A stretch of 64,000 nt of DNA from an uncultured Cellvibrionales bacterium (GTDB lineage Bacteria; Pseudomonadota; Gammaproteobacteria; Pseudomonadales; Cellvibrionaceae). Positions 54,440 through 62,552 of this stretch are shown here, in pieces. The number at the start of each line of letters is the position of its first letter. Within the stretch, counting starts at the first letter, position 1. The notes under the pieces were generated by a model, which searched no databases, was not told the DNA's origin, and was given only the letters and a program-made list of their open reading frames with translations. The stretch spans positions 1 through 64,000 of the forward strand of contig CAJWZU010000004.1 in assembly GCA_913050115.1 (NCBI GenBank), written 5' to 3'. A program made the translations under genes and the position numbers.

Positions 54440-56254
54440 ATGTCAGATCAAACCCAAAAACAGTCTCGAATCAAAGAGTTAATCGCATTAGGTAAAGAAC
54501 AGGGCTACCTGACTTATACCGAGGTTAACGATCACCTGCCGCAGGATATCTCCGACCCAGACCAGGTCGAAGACATTATCCAGATGATCAATGACATGGG
54601 CATCAAAGTGTTTGAAAAAGCACCCGATGCCGATGATCTACTGACCGAAGGTGATTCTTCCGCCGATGATATTGCCGCCGCTGAAGCCGCGGCCGCTCTT
54701 GCAGCAGTAGAGACCGAAGCCGGTCGAACTACCGATCCTGTACGCATGTATATGCGTGAAATGGGCACCGTAGAGCTACTGACCCGCGAAGGCGAAATCG
54801 TTATCGCAAAACGCATTGAGGAAGGGACTCGCGAGCTGATGCACGCCATGACCTACTGGCCACAATGCGTCGAAAAATACATTGCAGAATTCGATCTGGT
54901 CGCCGCCGAAGAACGCCGCATGCCAGATGTTATTGCGGGTTGGCTAAACCCTACCGACCATGTTCCGTCCGCGCAGCAACAAGCTGAAGAAGCCCAGCGC
55001 CGCGAAGAGAACAACGAGCCGGAGGAAGAAAAGCATCCGGGTGGTATCGACCCAGAAGAAGCTGCCGAGCGCGTTAAAAACCTACGTGCCCAGATGGTGA
55101 TAACTTCAGCGGCCATCGAAAAAGACGGCTGGGAAAGTAAGTCGGCACAGACAGAGGTTTGCGCTCTGGGCGATTTATTTAAGTACTTCAAGTTGCCACC
55201 GCGTCAATTTGATCCACTGTATAACGTTACTCGCAGCTATCTTGATCGTGTGCGCAAAGAAGAGCGCACCATCATGAATCTATGCGTGCGCTATGCCAAA
55301 ATGCCACGTAAAAACTTCATTAAAGAATTCCCTGGCAACGAAACTAACCCCGAGTGGATTGCCGACATAGTGGCTAAAAATCGCCCCTATTCAGAAGGCT
55401 TGAGCAATCAAGAAGTGGACATCATGCGTTCACAGCGCAAGCTGGGGCGCATCGAAAAAGAAACTAAGCTAAAACTGGCCGCCATTAAAGACATCAACCG
55501 TCGCATGTCGATCGGTGAAGCGCGCGCTCGCCGCGCCAAGAAAGAAATGGTAGAAGCTAACCTGCGTCTAGTTATCTCTATCGCTAAGAAGTATACCAAC
55601 CGCGGTCTGCAGTTCCTCGATTTGATCCAGGAAGGCAACATCGGCCTCATGAAAGCGGTCGACAAATTTGAATACCGTCGCGGCTACAAGTTCTCGACCT
55701 ACGCCACCTGGTGGATTCGTCAGGCCATTACCCGCTCTATTGCTGACCAAGCGCGCACCATTCGTATCCCGGTGCACATGATTGAGACCATCAACAAACT
55801 CAACCGTGTATCGCGGCAGATGCTGCAGGAAATGGGGCGCGAGCCCACGCCAGAAGAACTTGGCGAGCGCATGGAGATGCCAGAAGACAAGGTTCGCAAG
55901 GTATTAAAAATTGCCAAAGAACCTATCTCCATGGAAACTCCAATCGGCGACGATGAAGACTCTCATCTGGGCGATTTCATTGAAGACGTAGCGATTACCT
56001 CTCCGATAGAGTCGGCAACAGTTGAAGGTCTGACCGAAGCGACTCGCTCAGTACTGTCGGGGCTAACCGCCCGCGAAGCCAAAGTGTTACGCATGCGTTT
56101 CGGCATCGACATGAACACCGACCACACTCTTGAAGAAGTGGGTAAGCAGTTCGACGTGACCCGTGAGCGTATTCGTCAAATCGAAGCCAAAGCGTTGCGC
56201 AAATTGCGCCACCCTACACGCTCCGATCACTTGCGTAGCTTCCTCGACGAGTAA
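54440..56254 (+). CDS. rpoD: RNA polymerase primary sigma factor (sigma-70)
   Basis: Housekeeping sigma factor. It has 604 residues from the ATG at 54440 ([20 protein letters not shown]), the conserved start; the frame opens 8 codons earlier at 54416 without support. Region 1.1 (about 1-80), region 1.2 ([22 protein letters not shown]), the non-conserved acidic insert, region 2 with [20 protein letters not shown] and [16 protein letters not shown], region 3, and region 4.2 helix-turn-helix [19 protein letters not shown] near the C-terminus. A TATAAT at 54394-54399 in the dnaG-rpoD gap could be part of an internal promoter. Confidence 0.98.
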   Translation: MSDQTQKQSRIKELIALGKEQGYLTYTEVNDHLPQDISDPDQVEDIIQMINDMGIKVFEKAPDADDLLTEGDSSADDIAAAEAAAALAAVETEAGRTTDPVRMYMREMGTVELLTREGEIVIAKRIEEGTRELMHAMTYWPQCVEKYIAEFDLVAAEERRMPDVIAGWLNPTDHVPSAQQQAEEAQRREENNEPEEEKHPGGIDPEEAAERVKNLRAQMVITSAAIEKDGWESKSAQTEVCALGDLFKYFKLPPRQFDPLYNVTRSYLDRVRKEERTIMNLCVRYAKMPRKNFIKEFPGNETNPEWIADIVAKNRPYSEGLSNQEVDIMRSQRKLGRIEKETKLKLAAIKDINRRMSIGEARARRAKKEMVEANLRLVISIAKKYTNRGLQFLDLIQEGNIGLMKAVDKFEYRRGYKFSTYATWWIRQAITRSIADQARTIRIPVHMIETINKLNRVSRQMLQEMGREPTPEELGERMEMPEDKVRKVLKIAKEPISMETPIGDDEDSHLGDFIEDVAITSPIESATVEGLTEATRSVLSGLTAREAKVLRMRFGIDMNTDHTLEEVGKQFDVTRERIRQIEAKALRKLRHPTRSDHLRSFLDE

Positions 56255-56269
56255 GTAATTCAGTAAAGT

Positions 56270-56300
56270 TTGTTTCCATAGTGAATTGCTATAGAAACAA
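56270..56300 (+). terminator. Stem-loop after rpoD
   Basis: A 12-bp stem with one mismatch, TTGTTTCCATAG/CTATAGAAACAA, with a 7-base loop, lies 15 bases past the rpoD stop. There is no T run after it; it may protect or end the rpoD mRNA. It overlaps the candidate -35 of the tRNA promoter. Confidence 0.55.
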
Positions 56301-56320
56301 TAAACGTGGCGCACTATAAT
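56292..56320 (+). promoter_or_regulatory. Candidate tRNA promoter with GC discriminator
   Basis: A consensus -10, TATAAT (56315-56320), is followed directly by GCGCCCC, a discriminator of the kind found in stringently controlled stable-RNA promoters. The -35 region 17 bases upstream (TAGAAA) is poor. Confidence 0.55.
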
Positions 56321-56349
56321 GCGCCCCTTAATTTCTACTTAGCGTAGGA

Positions 56350-56449
56350 TTTTTAAGTGCAAGCGAGTATCCGCACAGAAAATTGAAGGCGCATACATTA
56401 AGTATGTAACTGACGTTTTCGAGCAGGCATCGATGCAGACACTTAAAAA
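56350..56449. repeat. 100-bp symmetric imperfect palindrome (element 2) in the tRNA leader
   Basis: Ends are a perfect 10-bp inverted repeat, TTTTTAAGTG (56350-56359) and CACTTAAAAA (56440-56449). The exact centre coincides with CATAC-ATTAA-GTATG (56392-56406). The minus-strand core GTCAGTTACATACTTAATG resembles elements 1 and 3. It lies between the candidate promoter and the tRNA. Confidence 0.65.
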
Positions 56450-56459
56450 GACAAGTTAA

Positions 56460-56536
56460 GGGCCTTTAGCTCAGTTGGTTAGAGCATACGACTCATAATC
56501 GTCAGGTCCCCAGTTCGAGTCTGGGAAGGCCCACCA
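56460..56536 (+). tRNA. tRNA with CAU anticodon, probably tRNA-Ile2 (lysidine)
   Basis: A complete 77-base cloverleaf with encoded CCA. The acceptor GGGCCTT pairs with AAGGCCC. The D-stem is GCTC/GAGC. The anticodon loop is CTCATAA and the T-arm is CCCAG-TTCGAGT-CTGGG. The CAU anticodon could be elongator Met or Ile2. Acceptor pairs C4-G69 and C5-G68 and an anticodon stem with C29-G41 and G30-C40 match the Ile2 type recognised by TilS and not the Met type. Pseudomonads also have a tRNA directly after rpoD. Confidence 0.9.
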
Positions 56537-56544
56537 TATTGAAG

Positions 56545-56576
56545 ACCGCAGCCTGCGAGGGTTGCGGTTTTTTTTC
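56545..56576 (+). terminator. Rho-independent terminator after the tRNA
   Basis: ACCGCAGCC (56545-56553) pairs with GGTTGCGGT (56560-56568), one G-T pair, followed by a run of T residues. It starts 8 bases after the tRNA CCA. Confidence 0.88.
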
Positions 56577-56577
56577 G

Positions 56578-56653
56578 CCTGACGATTATGAGCCGTGCCA
56601 ACTCAGCTCTTTACCGACAAGATGGTCAGGTCCCCAGTTCGAGTCTGGGAAGG
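56578..56653. repeat. Rearranged partial copy of the tRNA (inverted 5' part, direct 3' part)
   Basis: 56625-56653 is an exact 29-base direct repeat of tRNA positions 56501-56529 (anticodon stem end, variable loop, T-arm). 56578-56592 is an exact 15-base inverted copy of 56492-56506 (CTCATAATCGTCAGG), continuing to 56612 with an inverted AGCTGAGTTGG that matches the D-arm at 10 of 11. The order is thus scrambled and no cloverleaf can form. Confidence 0.8.
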
Positions 56654-57242
56654 AGGTTTTTGCTCCAGGCAACACCTGCATTCACCACATCCCTGTGGCT
56701 CGGCCTTTATATTCTGTGGTGACACACGATAAAGAATGGAGATCATATCGAAAGATGTGCGCAGTAAATTTTAGGTAGGACGCACCGCCATAACTCGGAC
56801 AGGGCTTTATATCGCGCGGCCAATTGCTGGGTTTTCGTAAGGGTTAAAGTGACATTAGCTTGTTAACAACCCACACTTAAGGTGTAGAGTGCAACATCTG
56901 AGTACGACTTATCTTCAGATAATGATGCCGTTTATGCTCATTAATCGACCGAATGGAAGATCAAAAATATTGCTGCTCAAAAGTACGTTATTATTCAGCT
57001 TGGAGCTCGCTCTGCATCTGTACCGAGTGTTTATACAGATTCCTAGGCTCAAAATATTGGTGTTTAACTTAGCTCGAACCGACATTTAACGTTTAAGCGG
57101 TATTGGGTGAACAAATAATTAAGGCATCCTATTTTTTTACGGGCTCTATTTACCCATAACAGAGGGTTATCTGCAAAAAAAACGACAACACCCATAATAC
57201 CCCCTTAGCAGTAAATCTCTGCAGTCATAATAAACTTATACC
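56654..57242. other. Long AT-rich intergenic stretch, no gene supported
   Basis: About 590 bases. Frames here are short and start without ribosome sites. A hairpin, CCACA-TCCC-TGTGG (56685-56698), continues into CTCGG; a near copy of this 19-mer is at 40441-40459. Base composition becomes clearly more AT-rich to the right, as in the following gene. Confidence 0.5.
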
Positions 57243-58256
57243 ATGCCTAAAGTTACCGCCGAATTCACCTCTACTACCCCTCTTTTGCACAGAGGAGAAA
57301 ATATTATTGATTATTTAGTCCATAAATTTACCTATCAATCTAAAGATAAATGGTTGGAGAATCTCCAGTCTGGATTGATGACTGTCGATGGTAAAATTGT
57401 GGGTCCAGATTTTAAACTTTTAGGTGCTGATGAGCTGCTATTTATTATCAAAGACTTTGATGAACCCGATATAGACACCTCAGTTGAGAGTTTGCGCTCT
57501 ATGGGGGATTTGCATATCGTAGGCAAACCAGCTGGTGTTCCTATTCATCGCACCGGCCGAATCCTAGTTAATACCTTTACCAATAATGTTAAAAAAGCAC
57601 TGAAGGTAGACGCTTGGCCTTTACACCGCTTAGATAAAGAAACGTCAGGCCTGATGTTATTTTCAAGTTCTAAGGCGTTTTGTAAAAAACATCAATCTAA
57701 AATGGACGATTTACTAAAACGTAAACTTTACCTAGCGTTAGTACATGGAAAGTTTAGTGGTATTCAAACCATTGACGTTGCTATTGCCCAGAATGTGGGC
57801 GGTAATCTCCGTGCGAGGATGGTTCCCACAGCCGTTGACAGTGGCGGCAAACCGTCCAAAACAGTCGTGCACAAAGTGTGCACGGTTGATGATAACGAGA
57901 CTTCCGCTAAAACCTTAGTTCTGTGTGAAATTTTCAGTGGCCGTAAACATCAAATACGTGCGCATTTAGAGTCTATCGGATGCCCTATTGTAGGGGATAA
58001 AATTTATGGTACCGATGGCGTAGATTATGCCGAAATGTGTGAAACAGGATTGCCAAGAGAAGAAGTCTTGCGACGTTTCAGCTACCCACATCAAATGCTA
58101 CATTCACTGTGTTCTGAAATTCATTTAGCCGGTGAGAGTTTTTGGGTGCAGAGCGCATTACTGAGCGATGCCTTTATTCACGAACTGGGCCTCGTGCCAA
58201 ACTGGAGAGATATAGTGGAAGCTAAATTATTGGAGATTAAGAATATTAGAACCTGA
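57243..58256 (+). CDS. RluA-family pseudouridine synthase
   Basis: Converts uridine to pseudouridine in rRNA or tRNA. It has 337 residues: an N-terminal S4-like portion (about 18-72) and the catalytic domain with WPLHRLDKETSGLMLF (catalytic Asp about 131) and FSGRKHQIRAHLESIGCPIVGDKIYG (motifs II/III, quoted here as FSGRKHQIRAHL and GDKIYG). The exact target uridine is not evident; the extra C-terminal segment (EEVLRRFSYPHQML onward) is shared with some marine homologues. The gene is visibly more AT-rich than its neighbours and lies next to the tRNA repeat, both hints of transfer. No integrase is present. Confidence 0.87.
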   Translation: MPKVTAEFTSTTPLLHRGENIIDYLVHKFTYQSKDKWLENLQSGLMTVDGKIVGPDFKLLGADELLFIIKDFDEPDIDTSVESLRSMGDLHIVGKPAGVPIHRTGRILVNTFTNNVKKALKVDAWPLHRLDKETSGLMLFSSSKAFCKKHQSKMDDLLKRKLYLALVHGKFSGIQTIDVAIAQNVGGNLRARMVPTAVDSGGKPSKTVVHKVCTVDDNETSAKTLVLCEIFSGRKHQIRAHLESIGCPIVGDKIYGTDGVDYAEMCETGLPREEVLRRFSYPHQMLHSLCSEIHLAGESFWVQSALLSDAFIHELGLVPNWRDIVEAKLLEIKNIRT

Positions 58257-58439
58257 CTACAAATAGACGAGTTATTGTGAGTAGATAACTCCAAGTAAAG
58301 TGTACAAAGGGCAGGTAAGGATGTTTATTGCGCTAACGTCGTCGGTACTTTGCTCGGTCGCTCACAGATGGGGGGGTTGCCTTATAACCGGGCGCGATAC
58401 CTCGCCAGTAATGCACAATTAGATACCTGTCCCTTATGC

Positions 58440-58826
58440 TCACCCCTTTTGGCACTGCCTTAGCTGCTTGTTCAGCTCTCTGCGGCGCGCCCTAAGTGTG
58501 TTCCCTCTGGCCGCTTTATAACCGGCCCGCAACTGGCGCTGCACTTTATCAATACGGGTTTGATATTTACTGCAGTCCTCGCGTTTGCGAGTTCGCTTTT
58601 TATGGCGCTTTTTTTTAACCCTTTTAGGGCGCGGTTTAATATTGGCGGGGGGCGCGATGCGATTATCCGCTGGAGCATGATATTTAAGCGACGTTTGACC
58701 GCCCTTAGGAGGCGAGTCACTGTAGTGAGTGCGGCCGTGAGCATCGACCCACTTAAACAGCTCGGCCTGAGTGGGAGCTGTAACCAGTATTATCCAGAGC
58801 AACAACCACCGATTGTTGGATTGCAT
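58440..58826 (-). CDS. DUF4124-containing exported protein
   Basis: A 128-residue protein with a signal peptide (about 1-21, WLLLWIILVTAPTQA), a DUF4124 domain directly after it (ELFKWVDAHGRTHYSDSPP, about 22-40) and then a very basic, Lys/Arg-rich tail (RPKRVKKKRHKKRTRKRE) with a single late Cys pair. Such periplasmic proteins are common in gammaproteobacteria; their function is unknown. I use the ATG at 58826, with AAAGGAA 8 bases upstream, rather than 58850. Confidence 0.82.
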   Translation of the reverse strand: MQSNNRWLLLWIILVTAPTQAELFKWVDAHGRTHYSDSPPKGGQTSLKYHAPADNRIAPPANIKPRPKRVKKKRHKKRTRKREDCSKYQTRIDKVQRQLRAGYKAARGNTLRARRRELNKQLRQCQKG

Positions 58827-58902
58827 AGCCGAGTTCCTTTCGTCATCCATAACGAGTGTTTAGTGTAGATCACCCACGCTGTTACACTGCACCATTTTTA
58901 AG

Positions 58903-59655
58903 ATGTCCGTCTTTATGTCCAGCAACAGCAAAGAAATCTTTCGTGGTTTTGATGAATATGGCCCAGTGCAGGTATTAGACGATGGCAATCAACGCCGCCT
59001 AGCGTTTGGCGAGGGCGACCACCAGAGCTGCATGCTTAAAGCGGCGCCAACACAGCTGCACTACGACTACACCCGCGCTATGGTTCTGGCTCTATTGCTT
59101 AACCCATCGGCTAAACGCGCGCTGCTACTGGGTTTGGGAGCAGGCTCACTAGCAGGATTTTTATATCAACACAGTCAGCTACAGCTGACTGCAGTGGAAC
59201 TTCGTCAACAAGTCATTGATGTCGCTTTCCGCTATTTTGAGCTGCCTCGCTCAAAACGCTTAGCGGTCATCAATGAAAACGCCTTGCATTACTTACAGCG
59301 CAGCGAACCTGACGATTTCGACTTTATTTTTAGTGATATTTACACCGGTAATGGCGTCGATGATTTACAACTGCAGGAGTCATATCTGGATATGTGCCGC
59401 GAGTGTTTGAACCACCAGGGCTGGCTAATATTAAACTGCTGGCGCGAGCACCAAACCGATAGAGACTTAATTGAAATACTGCGCAGCCGCTTTAGCCAGC
59501 TTTACAGCTGCACTACACAAAGTGGCAACTGGATTCTTTTTGCTGGCAATAGTCCATTGCCAGGACAAAAAACACTGCAACAGGCGGCAAAAAAGCTGTC
59601 TGTGCGAGCGGGGTTTAGCTTACAGGGCGTCATTAAAAAACTGCATCCGCTTTAG
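58903..59655 (+). CDS. Spermidine synthase-like methyltransferase-fold protein
   Basis: A 250-residue class I Rossmann-fold protein of the spermidine synthase superfamily. LLGLGAGSLAGFLYQ (about 73-87) is the nucleotide-binding glycine loop, followed by TAVELRQQVIDVA, and FDFIFSDIYTGNGVDDL (about 143-159) corresponds to the catalytic Asp region. It lacks the N-terminal beta-sheet domain of true SpeE, so it may be a related transferase with another substrate. No speD in the window. Divergent from the DUF4124 gene. Confidence 0.78.
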   Translation: MSVFMSSNSKEIFRGFDEYGPVQVLDDGNQRRLAFGEGDHQSCMLKAAPTQLHYDYTRAMVLALLLNPSAKRALLLGLGAGSLAGFLYQHSQLQLTAVELRQQVIDVAFRYFELPRSKRLAVINENALHYLQRSEPDDFDFIFSDIYTGNGVDDLQLQESYLDMCRECLNHQGWLILNCWREHQTDRDLIEILRSRFSQLYSCTTQSGNWILFAGNSPLPGQKTLQQAAKKLSVRAGFSLQGVIKKLHPL

Positions 59656-59789
59656 ACAAGGTATAGCCGTCTGTTAACATTCTCCAAATTTCGACCGCCT
59701 GTCACCGCCACAAGGATGATGTGGTAACACCGAAGACGCATGAGTATCAGAATTTACTTTTGACGCTATTAAAAAGGCAGGGAACCTTT

Positions 59790-61136
59790 TCAATAGCCCT
59801 TTAATTGAGCCAAAGCGCCCGTCAAGTTACGCCACAGCATTCTGTTTTCAACCGCATAAAATATGGCTTCGTTACTGTCACCCGCCGCACAATAGGGTGA
59901 ATCAGGCTGCGGTAAGTCTCCCTCTAACAGCAACAGATCAGGCACGCCAGCATTACAGTCATATGCCTGTCGTAGCGCTTTATTGATAATAGCTGGCTTT
60001 GTTTGCAAAGCGATTAAACACAGGGCGCGGCTATAAGCCAGAAAAGCACTGTAGCTTAGCTCATCTGAATACTCGTCAATAAAGCTCAAAGTTTCATCAT
60101 AACGCCCCATTTCCATCAGTAAGGCTGGCAATAAATAGCGCGCACCCAAGTTATCACTCGGGCACAACTGCAGGCACTCTCGATAACAGACCAGGGATTT
60201 GTCGCGCATATGCGCCTGACGATAAGCGTCTGCAAGATTAACCAGTGCGCGCATAAAGGGCCGAGTTTCAATTAAGCCCCAAAAGAAACCAACGTTATCG
60301 TCAAAAAAATCAGCGCCCAACTGAGCCCGACCCAAATTAACCGCTTGCTCAAGAAGCTGGATACGGCGTTTTTTATCGCGTTCCAGTTCTGACTCTTGCA
60401 ACAACTGATCGACGATACCCAATGTTTCAGACTCAAACCCCTCCGGCGGCTGTGGCGGCATATTGTCGTCGGCCCCAGCTATTAACCCCGAAAAATCATC
60501 GCCCCATTCCACATCTGGGCCATCGGTAACGAGAATATAGGCCATCTCAATCAGCTCTTTAATATTTGACGGTAAACGCCTGCGCGCCTGTACCATCATC
60601 TCGGGCAGAGTCATAATCTCCTTCCAACTGGAATTGTCATATACTGCTCTGGCGACATCGGCATCAATAAAGACAAAGATACTCTCACACGCAAATGCCA
60701 GCAGGCGCTGATACACATCCACCAGCTCGACTTGATCCTCAGCTTCGGCTCGGCCCAGACAAAAACTTAAGCCGGTATGCACCCCTTTAGCCCAGTTGGC
60801 TATAGGGTTTTCATCGCCAAAATTTTGATCAAAATTAGCGACATCAAATTGCGTTTTGGGCGGTAACTTGTAACGATATTCGTAGAGTTCATCCATAGTT
60901 TGTGTGGTTAAACGATCAAACAAATCGACAAAATTAGTATTGTCATAAATATCATCGGCCAGCGAAGTTTTATCCCCCAACAGCATATGGTAGATAAAGT
61001 CCGCATTGGCACTACTGTCAACACAAGTAAAGGCTGTAATCAGGCCTTTAGTAAAATGTAAATCGACCGCACCGGCGCGCGCCAAGATTTGTTTCAATTC
61101 ACGTATTTCTGCGCCGCTGAGGCGAGCTTTAGACAT
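59790..61136 (-). CDS. TPR protein with ST7-like C-terminus, hypothetical
   Basis: A 448-residue soluble protein. The N-terminus (ARLSGAEIRELKQIL) and middle are predicted helical, with WGDDFSGLIAG around 220-230 and no enzymatic motif that I recognise. The C-terminal third is a TPR array containing GLIETRPFMRALVNLADAYR and CYRECLQLCPSDNLGARYLL, a pattern also seen in ST7-family proteins and their bacterial relatives. Start at ATG 61136, with GAAGAG 6 bases upstream. Divergent from the membrane protein at 61222. Function unknown. Confidence 0.7.
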   Translation of the reverse strand: MSKARLSGAEIRELKQILARAGAVDLHFTKGLITAFTCVDSSANADFIYHMLLGDKTSLADDIYDNTNFVDLFDRLTTQTMDELYEYRYKLPPKTQFDVANFDQNFGDENPIANWAKGVHTGLSFCLGRAEAEDQVELVDVYQRLLAFACESIFVFIDADVARAVYDNSSWKEIMTLPEMMVQARRRLPSNIKELIEMAYILVTDGPDVEWGDDFSGLIAGADDNMPPQPPEGFESETLGIVDQLLQESELERDKKRRIQLLEQAVNLGRAQLGADFFDDNVGFFWGLIETRPFMRALVNLADAYRQAHMRDKSLVCYRECLQLCPSDNLGARYLLPALLMEMGRYDETLSFIDEYSDELSYSAFLAYSRALCLIALQTKPAIINKALRQAYDCNAGVPDLLLLEGDLPQPDSPYCAAGDSNEAIFYAVENRMLWRNLTGALAQLKGY

Positions 61137-61221
61137 AGAGTACTCTTCAAGAATAAATAGCCGCTGCAATTGTCGACCTAATAAGGTAGTTTCTATTAAT
61201 TACACTCGTTTGGACACTAGA

Positions 61222-61875
61222 ATGGGCACTAAATTGATGCAATATGCTTATGCGCTGGTCACCGTACTCTCGCTGCTATTAGCACAGGGGGCACATGCAC
61301 AAATCGCCGCCGAATTAACCGAGCCACAAGACAGTGCTTACGTTCGCATCAATGTCGGTATTGAAACGGCTGGATTGACCTTAGCTGCAGACCGCATGAT
61401 ATTGGCCACACAGGAACTGGCTAAGAGCATTCGCCTGCTGGCCGAAAACCCTAATATGAGCGCAGAGCAGCAGCAACTGCTGGGCCAAACTCTGCTTAAG
61501 GTGGGGGAAATATCGACTTCGGTAAACCATACCCTGGCAGAGCTACCCAAAACAATGCAGGAAGTCGTGGATCGCAACCGTGAACCTGTCTTCAGTTTAG
61601 TAGAGGGTGTAGGTAATCAAGTAACCACGACACTCGCAATTCTGGGGCTATTGTTAATACTGTTGTTGGCTGTGGTACTGGGACTGGTGTATCAGTTTAT
61701 ACTCAAGCCCATTCAGTCGGCCATGGTAACCACATCCAATAACCTCAGCGTTTTATCACAATCGCTACAACATACCGCGCAACTGGTTGACGGCATTCAA
61801 CAGCAACAGCCACTGCCACTGCCAACCATTAGAAAAGGTCGTTTTGCGAAGGGACGCTATCAACCTCCAATGTAA
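61222..61875 (+). CDS. Inner-membrane protein with periplasmic helical domain, hypothetical
   Basis: I do not recognise this 217-residue protein. It has a signal peptide (about 1-25, cut after GAHA), a helical periplasmic region (26-130) with repeated hydrophobic heptads, one transmembrane segment (about 136-160, TLAILGLLLILLLAVVLGLVY) and a C-terminal cytoplasmic stretch with a predicted coiled coil (TTSNNLSVLSQSLQHTAQLV) and a basic tail. The plan (periplasmic helix bundle, one TM, coiled coil) is like methyl-accepting or linker proteins without a signalling domain. The 3' end overlaps the DUF1289 gene by 47 bases on the other strand. Confidence 0.6.
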   Translation: MGTKLMQYAYALVTVLSLLLAQGAHAQIAAELTEPQDSAYVRINVGIETAGLTLAADRMILATQELAKSIRLLAENPNMSAEQQQLLGQTLLKVGEISTSVNHTLAELPKTMQEVVDRNREPVFSLVEGVGNQVTTTLAILGLLLILLLAVVLGLVYQFILKPIQSAMVTTSNNLSVLSQSLQHTAQLVDGIQQQQPLPLPTIRKGRFAKGRYQPPM

Positions 61876-62080
61876 CCAGTTTAGCCTGGTTAGCTCGACG
61901 CTCGCGCTGGCCACACGCTTTAACAATTTGGCGTTTCACATCCTGTTCCAGCTCATTCCAATACTGGCGCTCTTCGCGCGATCGAAAGCAACCCTGACAA
62001 AATCCGCGCGGGCCATTCTGACACACACCGATGCAGGGGTTATTGATTTCAAAAAATTCAATCTGCTTCACAAGCCACAT
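61829..62080 (-). CDS. DUF1289-containing small zinc-binding-like protein
   Basis: An 83-residue protein of the DUF1289 family, with the four-Cys motif NPCIGVCQ ... GFCQGCFR (about 14-32). Such proteins are small, cytoplasmic and of unknown function; the Cys pattern suggests a metal site. The C-terminal part is helical and basic. Start at 62080 or GTG at 62071. Its 3' end overlaps the convergent membrane protein gene by 47 bases. Confidence 0.78.
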   Translation of the reverse strand: MWLVKQIEFFEINNPCIGVCQNGPRGFCQGCFRSREERQYWNELEQDVKRQIVKACGQRERRANQAKLVTLEVDSVPSQNDLF

Positions 62081-62352
62081 GCCTAATAGTGTACCTCCAG
62101 ATTACTTAGCTTTACCGCGAGAAGCCATAACTTGATCATTTTTACCTCTAAAAAAGATCAAGCCGAGTGATTACCAGCGATGAACAAGCCTTAATTGTCG
62201 CGACAGCATCTGGCATCCAAAATGCCATACCTTGAGATGAGGTTTGAAGCCGATATTAGATTAAAAAAAGTTTATAAGCCTTGCATTTTTTAAGCCCAAA
62301 GAAGATAAAGGCCATAAAATATGTGAGCACTCACACACATCTTTTATTCAGG

Positions 62353-62361
62353 ATATCCACA
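62353..62361 (+). promoter_or_regulatory. Near-consensus DnaA box upstream of nrdA
   Basis: ATATCCACA differs from the DnaA box TTATCCACA at one position. E. coli nrdAB also has DnaA boxes in its promoter. Single site and one mismatch, so tentative. Confidence 0.35.
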
Positions 62362-62369
62362 GGCTTTAC

Positions 62370-62415
62370 ACAACATATAGTGTTGCGAAGGCATCGAGCA
62401 CACCATATAGTGTGT
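62370..62415 (+). promoter_or_regulatory. Tandem NrdR boxes upstream of nrdA
   Basis: ACAACATATAGTGTTG (62370-62385) and ACACCATATAGTGTGT (62400-62415) share the core CATATAGTGT and lie 30 bases apart, about three helix turns. This is the paired NrdR-box arrangement used to repress ribonucleotide reductase genes when dATP is plentiful. They sit 138-183 bases upstream of the nrdA ATG. The remaining gap from 62081 holds no gene. Confidence 0.85.
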
Positions 62416-62552
62416 TGTATCAGGTTTGGGCCTATTTCTAATCAGTATCGGCACACACCTCCCGATTCACAAAGGATGTGTATTCAGGACGCAAGGACCG
62501 CTATCGTCCTCCTTTAATAAACACCCTGCTTCTAAAATATTTAAGGTTGGCA

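Noticed and set aside
56460-56536. Elongator tRNA-Met as identity of the CAU tRNA
   Set aside because: Acceptor pairs C4-G69 and C5-G68 and the anticodon stem fit tRNA-Ile2 better, though Met cannot be fully excluded without the set of other tRNAs.
56539-56778. 79-codon frame after the tRNA
   Set aside because: It crosses the terminator and the rearranged tRNA copy and has no ribosome site; it is a by-product of those sequences.
61006-61221. N-terminal extension of the membrane protein by 72 residues
   Set aside because: It runs antisense through the start of the ST7-like gene and would bury the signal peptide that begins at 61222.
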